This document shows positions 23,866 through 32,524 of a DNA stretch of 64,000 nucleotides, one piece after another; the stretch's first letter is position 1, and every line of letters starts with the position of its first letter. A program made the translations under genes and the position numbers. The notes beneath the pieces were generated by a model that worked only from the letters and a program-made list of their open reading frames with translations, made no database searches and was not told the DNA's origin. Source of the DNA: JAWVFM01 sp963771655 (lineage in GTDB: Bacteria > Actinomycetota > Thermoleophilia > Solirubrobacterales > 70-9); NCBI GenBank assembly GCA_963771655.1, contig CAVYUG010000008.1, forward strand, positions 11,796 through 75,795, read 5' to 3'.

Positions 23866-25626
23866 TCAGCTAGCGAGGGCGCGCTCGACGGCGGCGGCCG
23901 ACGCCTCCGCCAGCCGCGCGCGAAGCGCGGCGTCGCTCCGGCGGTCGACCGGGACCTCGATCAGAGAGGTGCCCTCGGCCACGGCGTCGGCCAGTCCGTC
24001 GAGCCGCTCGACCCGTCGATGCGCGATGCCGTGGAGCGCCGCGATCGCGGCTGCGTCGAGCCCGACGGGTGTGCCGAACAGCGCCTCGAACTCATCGCGC
24101 TCGAGCTGCTCCGCCTGCGGGAGGAGCTCGAAGATGCCGCCGCCGCCGTTGTCGAGCAGGACGATACGCACGGGCGCCTTCGAGTGCCCAATCGACGCGA
24201 GGCCGTTCATGTCGTGGAAGAGGCCGAGGTCGCCCGTCACGATCCAGGTCGGGGTACCGCCGGCCGCCGCAGCGCCGACTCCCGAGGAGACGAGGCCGTC
24301 GATGCCGTTGGCACCGCGATTGGCCACGAAGCGGACCGCGGTGGCGCCGGGGCGCAGGAAGGATTCCTGGTCGCGAATCGGCATCGAGGAGGCCGTGTAG
24401 ACGAGGTCGCCGTCGGAGTAGAGGCCCCCGAGGGCAGCGTGGAGCGCGGGCTCGCTGGGGCCGATAACGCCCTCCAGCTCGGCGGCGACCGCCCCGGTCG
24501 CGGCCCTCTCGGCCGCGATCCATCGAGCCGACCATTCGCCGCGCTCGCCCTCGTTCACCGCGTCGCTGAGGGCGCCGGCCAGGGCGACCGGATCGGTGCG
24601 CACGATGACGGCGGCTGCGCGCGTGGGCTGATTCCAGCCGAACGATGCGTCGAAGGTGACGTGCGGCACCTCGCCGAGCCGCGCGAGCCACGCGCGGAGC
24701 GCCTTGCTCGTCGGCAACTCGCCGAACCGGAGGATGAGCTCGGGCTCCAGGGGCTCGCTGCCGACACGGGCGATGACGTCGTACGCCGAGATGACGAGGT
24801 CGCGGTTGTGGGGTCCGAGGCGGAGCTGCGAGGTCGGCTCGGCGAGGATGGGATACCCTGCCGCCCGGGCTAGCGCCGCCACCGGCTCGGCGAGAGCGGG
24901 GTCGGCCTGGCGGCCGCAGAGGATGAGGCCGCGAGGGCAGTCGCGCACGTGGCCGGCCATGACGTCGACCATCGCCGGTGAGGGCGCCGGCCCGCGGCCG
25001 CGCGGCACCTCCGTCAGGGGACGGTCGCCCCGCCCGGAGAGCGCGAGCGGCGACGAGGCCGCCACCTCCTCGGGATGCGGCTCGGGCCCGAGCGGATCGC
25101 GCCAGGCGAGGTTCAGGTGGACCGGCCCAGGCCGCGCGTCGCCGCCGGCGGCCGCGTAGGCGCGGCACGCGGTCGAGCGCAGGTGGAGCAGGCCGGCGTC
25201 GTCGGCGTCGTGCGTTCCGACCTCGCAGAACCAGCGGACCGCCGACCCATAGAGCTTCAGCTGGTCGATCGCCTGGCCGGCACCGATCCCGCGCAGCTCC
25301 GGCGGCCGGTCGGCGGTGAGCACGACGAGCGGCACGTTCGATTCGTCGGCCTCGCAAACCGCCGGGTGGAGGTTCGCCGCCGCCGTCCCCGACGTGCAGA
25401 GGACGGCGACGGGCAGCCCGGTCGCCTGCGCCGCGCCCACCGCGAAGTAGCCCGCCGAGCGCTCATCGACGACCACCCGCGCATCGATCGCCTGCTCGCG
25501 CCACAGCGCGAGCGCCAGCGGCGTCGACCGGGAGCCGGGAGAGATCACCGCGTCCCGGAGCCCGCATCGCGCGAGCTCCTCGACGAAGGCCGACGCAAGG
25601 GCCGTGTTGCGGTTGGTGGGGTCCAC
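23866..25626 (-). CDS. menD: SEPHCHC synthase
   Basis: This 586-residue ThDP-dependent enzyme adds 2-ketoglutarate to isochorismate. The N-terminus is TNRNTALASAFVEELARCGLRDAVISPGSRSTPLALAL, with the catalytic Glu in VVVDERSAGYFAVGAA. CTSGTAAANLHPAVCEAD, the RPPELRGIGAGQAIDQ loop and the GDLGLFHDMNGL...VLLDNGGGGIFELLP cofactor motif all match MenD. The start is GTG. It is the last gene of the leftward menB-menA-menC-menD set, 159 bases after menC. Confidence 0.95.
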   Translation of the reverse strand: MDPTNRNTALASAFVEELARCGLRDAVISPGSRSTPLALALWREQAIDARVVVDERSAGYFAVGAAQATGLPVAVLCTSGTAAANLHPAVCEADESNVPLVVLTADRPPELRGIGAGQAIDQLKLYGSAVRWFCEVGTHDADDAGLLHLRSTACRAYAAAGGDARPGPVHLNLAWRDPLGPEPHPEEVAASSPLALSGRGDRPLTEVPRGRGPAPSPAMVDVMAGHVRDCPRGLILCGRQADPALAEPVAALARAAGYPILAEPTSQLRLGPHNRDLVISAYDVIARVGSEPLEPELILRFGELPTSKALRAWLARLGEVPHVTFDASFGWNQPTRAAAVIVRTDPVALAGALSDAVNEGERGEWSARWIAAERAATGAVAAELEGVIGPSEPALHAALGGLYSDGDLVYTASSMPIRDQESFLRPGATAVRFVANRGANGIDGLVSSGVGAAAAGGTPTWIVTGDLGLFHDMNGLASIGHSKAPVRIVLLDNGGGGIFELLPQAEQLERDEFEALFGTPVGLDAAAIAALHGIAHRRVERLDGLADAVAEGTSLIEVPVDRRSDAALRARLAEASAAAVERALAS

Positions 25627-25695
25627 CGGAGCTGAACGCTATTCGGCGGAGGACAGCCCTGAAGCCGCGAGCAGGCGCAGCGGCCGCCGATTCGT

Positions 25696-25740
25696 CCTGG
25701 GTTGACCACCTCATGGGTGGCAAAGTCCGGACAAACTCGG
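25696..25740 (-). repeat. Intergenic hairpin motif (family 2), menC-menD gap
   Basis: On the minus strand the segment reads GTTTGTCCGGACTTTGCC, a CCACC/GGTGG hairpin, then GGTCAACCCAGG. On the plus strand it is GTTGACC (25701-25707), 11 bases, then GGCAAAGTCC (25719-25728). The same GTTGACC-N11-GGCAAAGTCC arrangement occurs at 47462-47489. Confidence 0.55.
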
Positions 25741-25785
25741 CCGCTGCTGTGGCCGGGGGCGGGCACGCCCCGTACCGGCCCGGGG

Positions 25786-26859
25786 CTACAACCTCGCCCG
25801 CTCGAGCGCCGCCTCGTCGATCTCGACGCCGAGGCCGGGGCCCGGCGGCAGGTGGAGGAATCCGTCGTGGAGCTCGCATTCGGTGGCGGCGGTGGTGGCG
25901 GTGAAGAGGAGCTGGGTCGCCAGGCCGTGGGCCAGTCCACCCCCGGTCGAGGGGCGGAGGACCTGGGCCAGGTGGGCCGCGGCCGCGATGCCCACCGGGC
26001 CATCCAGGGCGCTCGACAGGTAGACCGGAAGCACCCCCGCCACGCGCCGTGCGGGCCCGACGCCACCGACCTTCGCGAGCTTGACCGTGGCGAGCTCGCA
26101 GGCGCGAAGGCCGACCGCCCGGACGGCATCGTCGGACGTCGCGACGCTCTCGTCCGCGGCGATCGGGACGGTCGTCCGGGCGTTCACCGCGGCGAGGTCG
26201 TCGAGCGTCGCCGCCGGTTGCTCGGCGAGCTCGATGCCGTGGCGCTCCATCGTCGCGAGCCGGGCGACGGCGCCGTCGACCGACCACGAGCCGTTCGCGT
26301 CGACCCGGATGCGGGCTTCGGCGCCGACCGTGCTGCGCACGGCCTCGACCTGGGCCGCGTCCCCGAGCGTGCCCACCTTCAGCTTGAAGGTGGTGAAGCC
26401 GAGCCCGGCCCATCGCTCGGCCTCGCCGGCGACCTGGCTCGGGCCGCCTGCCGAGAGCGTTGCGTTGCACTCAACCGGCCGCGAGTCGTCCGCACCGAGC
26501 AGGCTCCAGAGAGGCTGATCTAGGAGCTTCGCGGCGAGATCGAGGCGCGCCACCTCGATCGCCGCGGCGGCGGGCGGCGACAGGTCGGAAGCGAGCGGGC
26601 GCGCACCCTCATCAAGCGGCTCGGAGAGGTCGAGGCCGACCAGAGCCTCCCCGGCGCGCCGGAGCTCGTCGACCACGGCGGAGAGCGTCTGCCCGCCCCG
26701 GAGGGTCATCGGCACCGCCTCACCAAGGCCCTCGAGCCCGCCGTCCGTCCGTACCCGTAGCAAGGCCATCTCCCGGCGGTGGAGGCTTCCGCGCGCCGTG
26801 ACGTAGGGCTCGGCGAAGTCGAGGGCGAGCGGGACGACGTCGACGGCCGTGACGCGCAT
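25786..26859 (-). CDS. menC: o-Succinylbenzoate synthase
   Basis: This 357-residue enolase-superfamily enzyme dehydrates SHCHC to o-succinylbenzoate. The catalytic lysines lie in FKLKVG (K159, K161) and in the VKLAK segment (K260, K263). The metal ligands are D187 (RVDANGSW), E213 (AEQPA) and D236 (AADES). The last residues overlap nothing. The ATG overlaps the menA stop (ATGA), so the two are coupled. N-succinylamino acid racemase is the usual alternative for this family, but the men context settles it. Confidence 0.93.
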   Translation of the reverse strand: MRVTAVDVVPLALDFAEPYVTARGSLHRREMALLRVRTDGGLEGLGEAVPMTLRGGQTLSAVVDELRRAGEALVGLDLSEPLDEGARPLASDLSPPAAAAIEVARLDLAAKLLDQPLWSLLGADDSRPVECNATLSAGGPSQVAGEAERWAGLGFTTFKLKVGTLGDAAQVEAVRSTVGAEARIRVDANGSWSVDGAVARLATMERHGIELAEQPAATLDDLAAVNARTTVPIAADESVATSDDAVRAVGLRACELATVKLAKVGGVGPARRVAGVLPVYLSSALDGPVGIAAAAHLAQVLRPSTGGGLAHGLATQLLFTATTAATECELHDGFLHLPPGPGLGVEIDEAALERARL

Positions 26860-27737
26860 CAGGCCGCGATCACGAGGCCCGCCGAAACGAGGAGGCTGAA
26901 GGCGCCGAGCAACGCTCCGGTTCCGGCCAGGGCGCCGTTAAGAGCGGGCCCGTCGGTGCGGGTCATCACCGCCCTGGCCGGCCGAACCGCGAGCGGGGCG
27001 GAGGCGACGCCGAGCGCCGCCCACCACGGTCCGCCCTCCAGCGCGAGGGTGACGAGCAGGGCGAGGTACGCGCCGGTGGTCAGCCCGAGATAGAGGGCGC
27101 GGGCGCCCTCGCGGCCGATCCGTACGGCCAGCGTCCGCTTGCCGGCACGGCGATCGGTATCGATGTCGCGCACGTTGTTGACAACGAGGATCACCGTCGC
27201 GAGGCAGCCGATGGCCACCGAGAGGCCGAACGGCAGCCAGTCGAGTTGCTCGAGCTGCACGTAGTAGGACCCGTTCACGGCGACGAGGCCGAAGAAGAGG
27301 AAGACGAACGCCTCGCCGAGGCCGGCGTACCCGTATGGGCGCGGGCCTCCCGTGTAAAGGACCCCGGCCAGGATCGAGGCGGCGCCGACGGCGATGATCA
27401 ACCAGCCCGCGACGGTCGCCAGGTAGATGCCGGCCACCACGGCGACGGCGAACGCCAGCCAGGTGGCGACGAGGACCCTGCGCGGGGCGACGAGGCCGGA
27501 CGAGGTCACACGCACGGGCCCAAGCCGGTCGGCGGTGTCCGCGCCGCGTCGCGCGTCGGAGTAGTCGTTCGCGAGGTTCGTCCCGATCTGGATGAAGATC
27601 GAGCCCACCAGCGCGGCGACGAACGCGCCCCAGCGAAAGCCCGAGCGCTCGTAGTGGGCCGCGGCGCTTCCGACCAGCACCGGCGCGATGGCCGCGGGCA
27701 GCGTCCGCGGCCGCGCGGCCATGAACCAGATTCTCAC
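26859..27737 (-). CDS. menA: 1,4-dihydroxy-2-naphthoate polyprenyltransferase
   Basis: This 292-residue integral membrane prenyltransferase attaches the polyprenyl chain to dihydroxynaphthoate. The substrate motifs are IGTNLANDYSDARRGADT (NDxxDxxxD type) and NNVRDIDTDRRAGKRTLAVRIG (DxxxD), and there are about eight hydrophobic segments. The GTG at 27737 gives the usual N-terminus MRIWFMAARPRTLPAAIAPV. It overlaps the menB stop as GTGA, and its own stop overlaps the menC start. Confidence 0.95.
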   Translation of the reverse strand: MRIWFMAARPRTLPAAIAPVLVGSAAAHYERSGFRWGAFVAALVGSIFIQIGTNLANDYSDARRGADTADRLGPVRVTSSGLVAPRRVLVATWLAFAVAVVAGIYLATVAGWLIIAVGAASILAGVLYTGGPRPYGYAGLGEAFVFLFFGLVAVNGSYYVQLEQLDWLPFGLSVAIGCLATVILVVNNVRDIDTDRRAGKRTLAVRIGREGARALYLGLTTGAYLALLVTLALEGGPWWAALGVASAPLAVRPARAVMTRTDGPALNGALAGTGALLGAFSLLVSAGLVIAA

Positions 27738-28612
27738 GGTCTGCGCGGAAACTTCGAGAAGTCCGGCGGGCGACGCTCGACGTACGCGTTGCGCCCCTCC
27801 TGGCCCTCCTCGGTCATGTAGAAGAGGAGGGTCGCGTCGTGCGAGAGCTGCTGGAGGCCCGTGAGACCGTCCTCGGCCGCGTTGAAGCTCGCCTTCAGAA
27901 GGCGCAGCGCCATGGGGGAGAGGCGGAGCATCTCGCGGCACCAGGCGACGGTCTCGCGCTCGAGCTCGGCGAGCGGGACCACGGCGTTCACGAGCCCCAT
28001 CCGCTCGGCCTCCTCCGCCGAGTAGAGCCGGCAGAGCATCCAGATCTCCTTGGCCCGCTTGGCGCCGACCTGGCGCGCGAGCAGCCCCGCCCCGAACCCG
28101 CCGTCGAAGCTGCCGACGCGGGGACCGGTCTGCCCGAAGCGAGCGTTGTCGGCGGCGACGGTCAGGTCGCAGACGAGGTGCAGGATGTGACCCCCTCCGA
28201 CCGCGTACCCGGCGACCATCGCGACCACGGGCTTCGGAAGGCGCCGGATCTGCACGTGCAGGTCGCCGACGTCGAGCCGGCCCACGCCCTTCGAGGCGAC
28301 CTCGTCGTCGCCCATGTAGCCGTCGTCGCCGCGGATCTTCTGGTCTCCGCCGGAGCAGAAGGCCTCGGTGCCGGCACCCGTGAGGATGATCGCGCCGACG
28401 GCCAGGTCGTCGCGGGCCCGCCCGAAGGCGTCGCGAAGCTCGGCCAGGGTCTGCGGGCGAAAGGCGTTTCGCCGGTCCGGGCGGTCGATGGTGATCTTCG
28501 CGATCCCGTCGGCGGTCTCGTACCGGATGTCCCCGTACGAGCCATCGTCCGCCCACTGGACCGGGGCGTAGAGGTCCGATTCCGACGGAGCGTCCTTGTG
28601 GCGCGCGGGCAT
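27734..28612 (-). CDS. menB: 1,4-dihydroxy-2-naphthoyl-CoA synthase
   Basis: This 292-residue crotonase-fold enzyme cyclises o-succinylbenzoyl-CoA. The sequence contains ITIDRPDRRNAFRPQTL, FCSGGDQKIRG and the oxyanion-hole region GYAVGGGHILHLVCDLTVAADNA. It also has the MenB-specific FGQTGPRVGSFDGGFG and the C-terminal EEGQEGRNAYVERRPPDF. It heads the leftward operon menB-menA-menC-menD and is divergent from menE with a 23-base gap. Confidence 0.96.
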   Translation of the reverse strand: MPARHKDAPSESDLYAPVQWADDGSYGDIRYETADGIAKITIDRPDRRNAFRPQTLAELRDAFGRARDDLAVGAIILTGAGTEAFCSGGDQKIRGDDGYMGDDEVASKGVGRLDVGDLHVQIRRLPKPVVAMVAGYAVGGGHILHLVCDLTVAADNARFGQTGPRVGSFDGGFGAGLLARQVGAKRAKEIWMLCRLYSAEEAERMGLVNAVVPLAELERETVAWCREMLRLSPMALRLLKASFNAAEDGLTGLQQLSHDATLLFYMTEEGQEGRNAYVERRPPDFSKFPRRP

Positions 28613-28635
28613 GTCGTGAATTATCTAAGCGCACG

Positions 28636-29985
28636 ATGCTTCTGGACAACTGGCTCACCCAGCGCGCGGAGACCTGCCCCGACCGAGTCGCGCTCATCGC
28701 CGACGGCCACGAGCTGACCTACGCGGAGCTCGAGCGGGAGGCGATATCGGTTGCCCGACGCCTCGCCGCCCAGGGAGTGCGGCGCGGCGGGGTCGTCGCA
28801 CTCGAGTTGCCTCCGGGGCTGCGGCACGTGGTGAGCCTCCATGCCCTGATGAAGCTGGGCGCGATCGCCTACCCGCTCAACCCGAGGCTCGCGGCGAGCG
28901 AGCGCGAGGCCGAGATCGAGCGCGCCAATCCCGTCCTGGTGCTCTCCGACGAGGAGGGTCCGCCGCTCACCGAGGCCGACCTGCCGCTCCTCGGCGAGCA
29001 CGACCTCGACGCGATCCACTGCCGCATCCTTACGAGCGGAACCTCGGGGCGGCCGCGTCCGGTCGGGCTCACCTATGGGAACCACCTCTGGAGCGCGGTT
29101 GGCTCCGCCTTCAACATCGGCGTCGAGCCGACCGACCGCTGGCTCTGCTGCCTGCCGCTTCACCACGTGTCGGGCCTCTCGATCGTCATGCGGTCCGTGG
29201 TCTACGGGACCACCGCTGTCGTGCACGACGGCTTCGACGTCGACGCGGTGGCCACATCGCTCGAGGGCGACGGCGTGACCCTCGTCTCGCTGGTCGCGAC
29301 GCAGCTCGCGCGCCTGCTCGACGCCGGCGTCGACCTGCTCCCGCTGCGCGCAGTGCTCGTCGGGGGCGGACCGGTGCCGGTCGCGGTCCTCGAGGAGGCG
29401 ATCGGCCGGGGTGCCACGGTGGTGCAGACCTACGGGTTGACGGAGACGGCGTCGCAGGTCACGACCCTGGCGCCGGGCGACGCGGACCGCCGGGTGGGCT
29501 CGGCCGGCAGGCCGCTTCTGACCACCCACCTGCGGATTCACATGGGCGAGATCCTCGTGCAGGGGCCGACCGTGGCGCCCGGCGCCGCCGACGAGGATGG
29601 CTGGCTTCACACCGGCGATCTCGGGCGAATCGACGACGACGGGTTCCTGTACGTCGAGGACCGGCTCGGCGACGTCATCATCAGCGGCGGCGAGAACGTG
29701 ATTCCGGCCGAGATCGAGGAGGTCCTCCTGCGCCACGAGGACGTCCTCGACGCCGCTGCGGTCGGCAGGCCGGACTCCGAATGGCAGGAGGCGGTCGTGG
29801 CGGTCGTCGTCCCCCGCCACGCCGCCACGCTCGACGCCGAGACGCTGCGGCGCCACTGCGCCGCCGAGCTCGCGGCGTTCAAGGTCCCGAAGCGCTTCGA
29901 GTTCGTTTCCGAGCTGCCGCGAACCCCATCGGGGAAGCTGATCCGGCGGGCCCTCCGCAGAGGCTCGCGTCCCAACGCGAAGTGA
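28636..29985 (+). CDS. menE: o-Succinylbenzoate-CoA ligase
   Basis: This 449-residue adenylate-forming enzyme activates o-succinylbenzoate for MenB. The AMP-binding P-loop is ILTSGTSGRPRPVGLTYGN. QTYGLTETASQV, LHTGDLGRIDDDGFLYVEDRLGDVIISGGENV and the C-terminal catalytic Lys in PRTPSGKLIRRAL complete the set. It is somewhat short for an acyl-CoA ligase but normal for MenE. The ATG lies about nine bases after a TTATCT/TATCTA box. The divergent gap with menB is only 23 bases, so the two promoters must overlap. Confidence 0.92.
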   Translation: MLLDNWLTQRAETCPDRVALIADGHELTYAELEREAISVARRLAAQGVRRGGVVALELPPGLRHVVSLHALMKLGAIAYPLNPRLAASEREAEIERANPVLVLSDEEGPPLTEADLPLLGEHDLDAIHCRILTSGTSGRPRPVGLTYGNHLWSAVGSAFNIGVEPTDRWLCCLPLHHVSGLSIVMRSVVYGTTAVVHDGFDVDAVATSLEGDGVTLVSLVATQLARLLDAGVDLLPLRAVLVGGGPVPVAVLEEAIGRGATVVQTYGLTETASQVTTLAPGDADRRVGSAGRPLLTTHLRIHMGEILVQGPTVAPGAADEDGWLHTGDLGRIDDDGFLYVEDRLGDVIISGGENVIPAEIEEVLLRHEDVLDAAAVGRPDSEWQEAVVAVVVPRHAATLDAETLRRHCAAELAAFKVPKRFEFVSELPRTPSGKLIRRALRRGSRPNAK

Positions 29986-30042
29986 CCTGCGGGCGCCTCC
30001 GGCGCCCTTACACGCTGCTTTCGGGGCTAAAGCCCCTCACCA
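29986..30042 (-). repeat. Two-hairpin dispersed element, copy 2 (upstream of ilvC, inverted)
   Basis: Read on the minus strand: hairpin GGGGC-TTTA-GCCCC, the 15-base spacer GAAAGCAGCGTGTAA, then hairpin GGGCGCC-GGA-GGCGCCC and GCAGG. On the plus strand the arms are at 29991-30007 and 30023-30036. The spacer length and loops match copies 1 and 3, while the stem bases differ in compensated pairs. It lies between menE and the ilvC -10 box (TAACCT, 30045-30050), where the -35 region would be expected. Confidence 0.75.
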
Positions 30043-30059
30043 ATTAACCTGTCGCGCCC

Positions 30060-31052
30060 ATGAGCGACGACATCTACTACGACAAGGACGCTGATCTCAC
30101 CCAACTCGAGGGCAAGACCATCGCGATCCTCGGCTACGGATCGCAGGGGCACGCCCACGCCCTGAACCTCAAGGACTCCGGCTGCGACGTGGTCGTCGGC
30201 CTGCGCCCCGACTCGTCGAGCCGGGCCGACGCCGAGGGCGCCGGCCTCCGGGTCCTCGACGTCGCCGACGCGGCGAGCGAGGGCGACATCGTGATGATCC
30301 TGCTGCCGGATGAGCGCCAGGCCGACGTCTGGGACGACGAGATCCGCGACGGGATCGGCGAGGGCGACCTGCTCCTCTTCGCGCACGGCTTCGCGATCCA
30401 CTTCGGCCAGATCGATCCCCCGCCCGGAGTCGACGTCGGCATGGTGGCGCCGAAGGGGCCGGGCCATCTCGTCCGCCGCCAGTTCGCCGAGGGCCGGGGC
30501 GTCCCGTGCCTGATGGCAATCCACCAGGACGCCAGCGGCAACGCACACGACCTCGTGCTCGCCTACGCCAGCGGCATAGGGGGCGGCCGGGCGGGTGTAA
30601 TCGAGACCACGTTCAAGGACGAGACCGAGACGGACCTGTTCGGCGAACAGTCGGTGCTGTGCGGCGGCCTCACCGAGCTCGCGCGCGCCGGCTTCGAGAC
30701 TCTCGTGGAGGCCGGCTATGACCCGCGCCTCGCCTACTTCGAATGCCTGCACGAGCTGAAGCTGATCGTCGACCTGATGTACGAGAACGGCATCCAGGGG
30801 ATGCGCGACTCGATCTCGAACACGGCCGAGTACGGCGATATGACGCGAGGCCCGGTCGTCGTCGGGCCCGAGGTTCGAAAGGCGATGAAGAAGGTGCTCG
30901 CCGACATCCAGTCGGGCGAGTTCGCCAAGGAGTGGATCGCCGAGAACAGAGCCGGCGCCGAGAACTTCCAGCGGATGCGCGAGGAGGCCGCCGACCATCC
31001 CGTCGAGCGGGTCGGCAAGGACCTTCGCTCGATGATGCCCTGGATCGAATAG
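30060..31052 (+). CDS. ilvC: Ketol-acid reductoisomerase
   Basis: This 330-residue class I enzyme isomerises and reduces acetolactate or acetohydroxybutyrate. The cofactor fold is IAILGYGSQGHAHALNLKDSG followed by VVVGLRPDSSSRADAE, whose serines fit NADPH use. The Mg2+ site is contributed by GVIETTFKDETETDLFGEQSVLCGG, and LIVDLMYENGIQGMRDSISNTAEYG is in the knotted C-terminal domain. The ATG is nine bases after TAACCT (30045-30050), so the mRNA is probably leaderless. It stands apart from ilvBN, separated by the men genes. Confidence 0.96.
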   Translation: MSDDIYYDKDADLTQLEGKTIAILGYGSQGHAHALNLKDSGCDVVVGLRPDSSSRADAEGAGLRVLDVADAASEGDIVMILLPDERQADVWDDEIRDGIGEGDLLLFAHGFAIHFGQIDPPPGVDVGMVAPKGPGHLVRRQFAEGRGVPCLMAIHQDASGNAHDLVLAYASGIGGGRAGVIETTFKDETETDLFGEQSVLCGGLTELARAGFETLVEAGYDPRLAYFECLHELKLIVDLMYENGIQGMRDSISNTAEYGDMTRGPVVVGPEVRKAMKKVLADIQSGEFAKEWIAENRAGAENFQRMREEAADHPVERVGKDLRSMMPWIE

Positions 31053-31085
31053 CGGTTTGTCCGGAAAGCCGGTTAGGGTGCGCCC

Positions 31086-31787
31086 ATGACTGAAGGTCAA
31101 GCACCGCCCCCGCCCCCGCCCCCGACCGAGCCTCCGGCGCAGCCGCCGCCGCCTCCTCCCGGCAGCCAGCCGCCCGCGCCGGCCCCGGCGGGCGGTGCGT
31201 ATCCGGTGCGGGTCGACGCGGCTCGCCAGGCGGAGTACCACCGGTTCCTTCCGCTCGTCAAGTGGCTGCTCCTGATCCCGCACTACATCTGCCTCGTCTT
31301 CCTCGGGATCGCCGCGGCCGTCGTGGTCTTCATCTCGTTCTTCGCCGTTCTGTTCACCCGCGAGTACCCGCGCGGGATGTTCGACTTCGTGCTCGGCGTT
31401 CACCGATGGGCCTGGCGCGTCGCCGCGTACTACCTCCTCCTGACCGACGAATACCCGCCGTTCACGCTCGACGACGTCCCCGACTACCCGGCGCGTCTCG
31501 CGATCGACTATCCGGAGGCCGGTGTCGATCGCTGGCGGCCCCTCGTGCACTGGTTGCTGATCATCCCGTTCTTCATCTGCGCAATGGTCCTGTACTACGT
31601 CGCGGCGTTCCTCGCCTTCATCACGGTCTTCATCATCCTGTTCACCAAGGACTATCCCGAGGGGCTCTTCCGGTTCATCGTCAACTCCTACCGCTGGTTG
31701 GTTCGCGGGCAGGCCTACGAGTACTGGATGGTCACCGAGTACCCGCCATTCGAGTTCGAGGACACCGGCAACCCGGGCGCCGTTTAG
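31086..31787 (+). CDS. DUF4389 membrane protein with polyproline N-terminus (copy 1)
   Basis: This is a 233-residue protein. The first ~37 residues are a proline-rich cytoplasmic segment (MTEGQAPPPPPPPTEPPAQP and so on). Two repeats of a DUF4389 unit follow: a hydrophobic pair (about 58-92 and 155-190), each ending in YPRGMFDFVLGVHRWAWRV or YPEGLFRFIVNSYRWLVR and a Tyr-Pro-Pro-Phe motif (DEYPPFTL, TEYPPFEF). The function of DUF4389 is unknown. TAGGGT at 31074-31079 lies six bases before the ATG. The next gene begins two bases after the stop and is a paralogue. Confidence 0.85.
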   Translation: MTEGQAPPPPPPPTEPPAQPPPPPPGSQPPAPAPAGGAYPVRVDAARQAEYHRFLPLVKWLLLIPHYICLVFLGIAAAVVVFISFFAVLFTREYPRGMFDFVLGVHRWAWRVAAYYLLLTDEYPPFTLDDVPDYPARLAIDYPEAGVDRWRPLVHWLLIIPFFICAMVLYYVAAFLAFITVFIILFTKDYPEGLFRFIVNSYRWLVRGQAYEYWMVTEYPPFEFEDTGNPGAV

Positions 31788-31789
31788 TC

Positions 31790-32521
31790 ATGGCCGAAGG
31801 CCAGGCGCCCCCGCCCCCGCCCCCAACCGAGCCACCCGCGCAGCCACCACCCCCGCCGCCGGGCTACCAGCCGCCGGCACCGCCGCCCCCTCCCGCACCG
31901 AGCGGGGGGTATCCAGCGCGCTATGAGACCGACTTCCAGCGAACCGATCGCAACCGGCTGACCACGTTCTTCCGGCTCGTCCTCGCGATCCCGTGGCTGA
32001 TCGTGCTCTACGTCTACGCGATCGTCGGCGAGGTGCTCGTCATCGTCGCGTGGTTCGCGCTCGTCATCACCGGGCGCTACCCGGAGACGCTCTACAACTG
32101 GAACTCCGGGATCCTCAGATACGGCACCTCGGTCAGCGGCTGGCTGCATCTGGTCACCGACCAGTGGCCGTCGTTCGGCTGGAGCCAGGACCCGACCCAG
32201 CCGCAGCGGGTGCTCTTCGCGCCCCCGGCCGCCAAGCAGAGCCGGCTCAAGGTCGCGTTCCGGCTCATCCTCTTCATCCCGCTCGTCTTCGTCGCCTGGG
32301 CGATCAACTACGTGAGCCTCGGCGCCGCGTTCGCGAGCTGGCTGATGATCGTCTTCCGCGGCTACCAGCCGCGCTGGCTGTTCGACACGATCGTGTGGAC
32401 GCTGCAGTTCCAGGTGCGAATCGGTGCGTACATCGGCCTGCTGACCGACGTCTACCCGCCGGTCGGCGAGGACGCGCCGAACCTGCCGCAGGCGCTTGCG
32501 GACGCGAATCAGCCCGCCTAG
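31790..32521 (+). CDS. DUF4389 membrane protein with polyproline N-terminus (copy 2)
   Basis: This is a 243-residue tandem paralogue of the preceding gene. The N-terminal ~25 residues are almost identical (MAEGQAPPPPPPTEPPAQPP), whereas the membrane part has diverged strongly. It has hydrophobic segments at about 61-90 and 155-185 and DUF4389-type motifs GRYPETLYNWNSGILRYGTSVSGWLHL and PRWLFDTIVWTLQFQVRIGAYIGLLTDVYPP. The ATG begins two bases after the upstream stop, so the pair is one operon. Conservation of the tail over the membrane part suggests that the tail has a job, or that gene conversion occurred. No enzymatic role is visible. Confidence 0.83.
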   Translation: MAEGQAPPPPPPTEPPAQPPPPPPGYQPPAPPPPPAPSGGYPARYETDFQRTDRNRLTTFFRLVLAIPWLIVLYVYAIVGEVLVIVAWFALVITGRYPETLYNWNSGILRYGTSVSGWLHLVTDQWPSFGWSQDPTQPQRVLFAPPAAKQSRLKVAFRLILFIPLVFVAWAINYVSLGAAFASWLMIVFRGYQPRWLFDTIVWTLQFQVRIGAYIGLLTDVYPPVGEDAPNLPQALADANQPA

Positions 32522-32524
32522 GGG

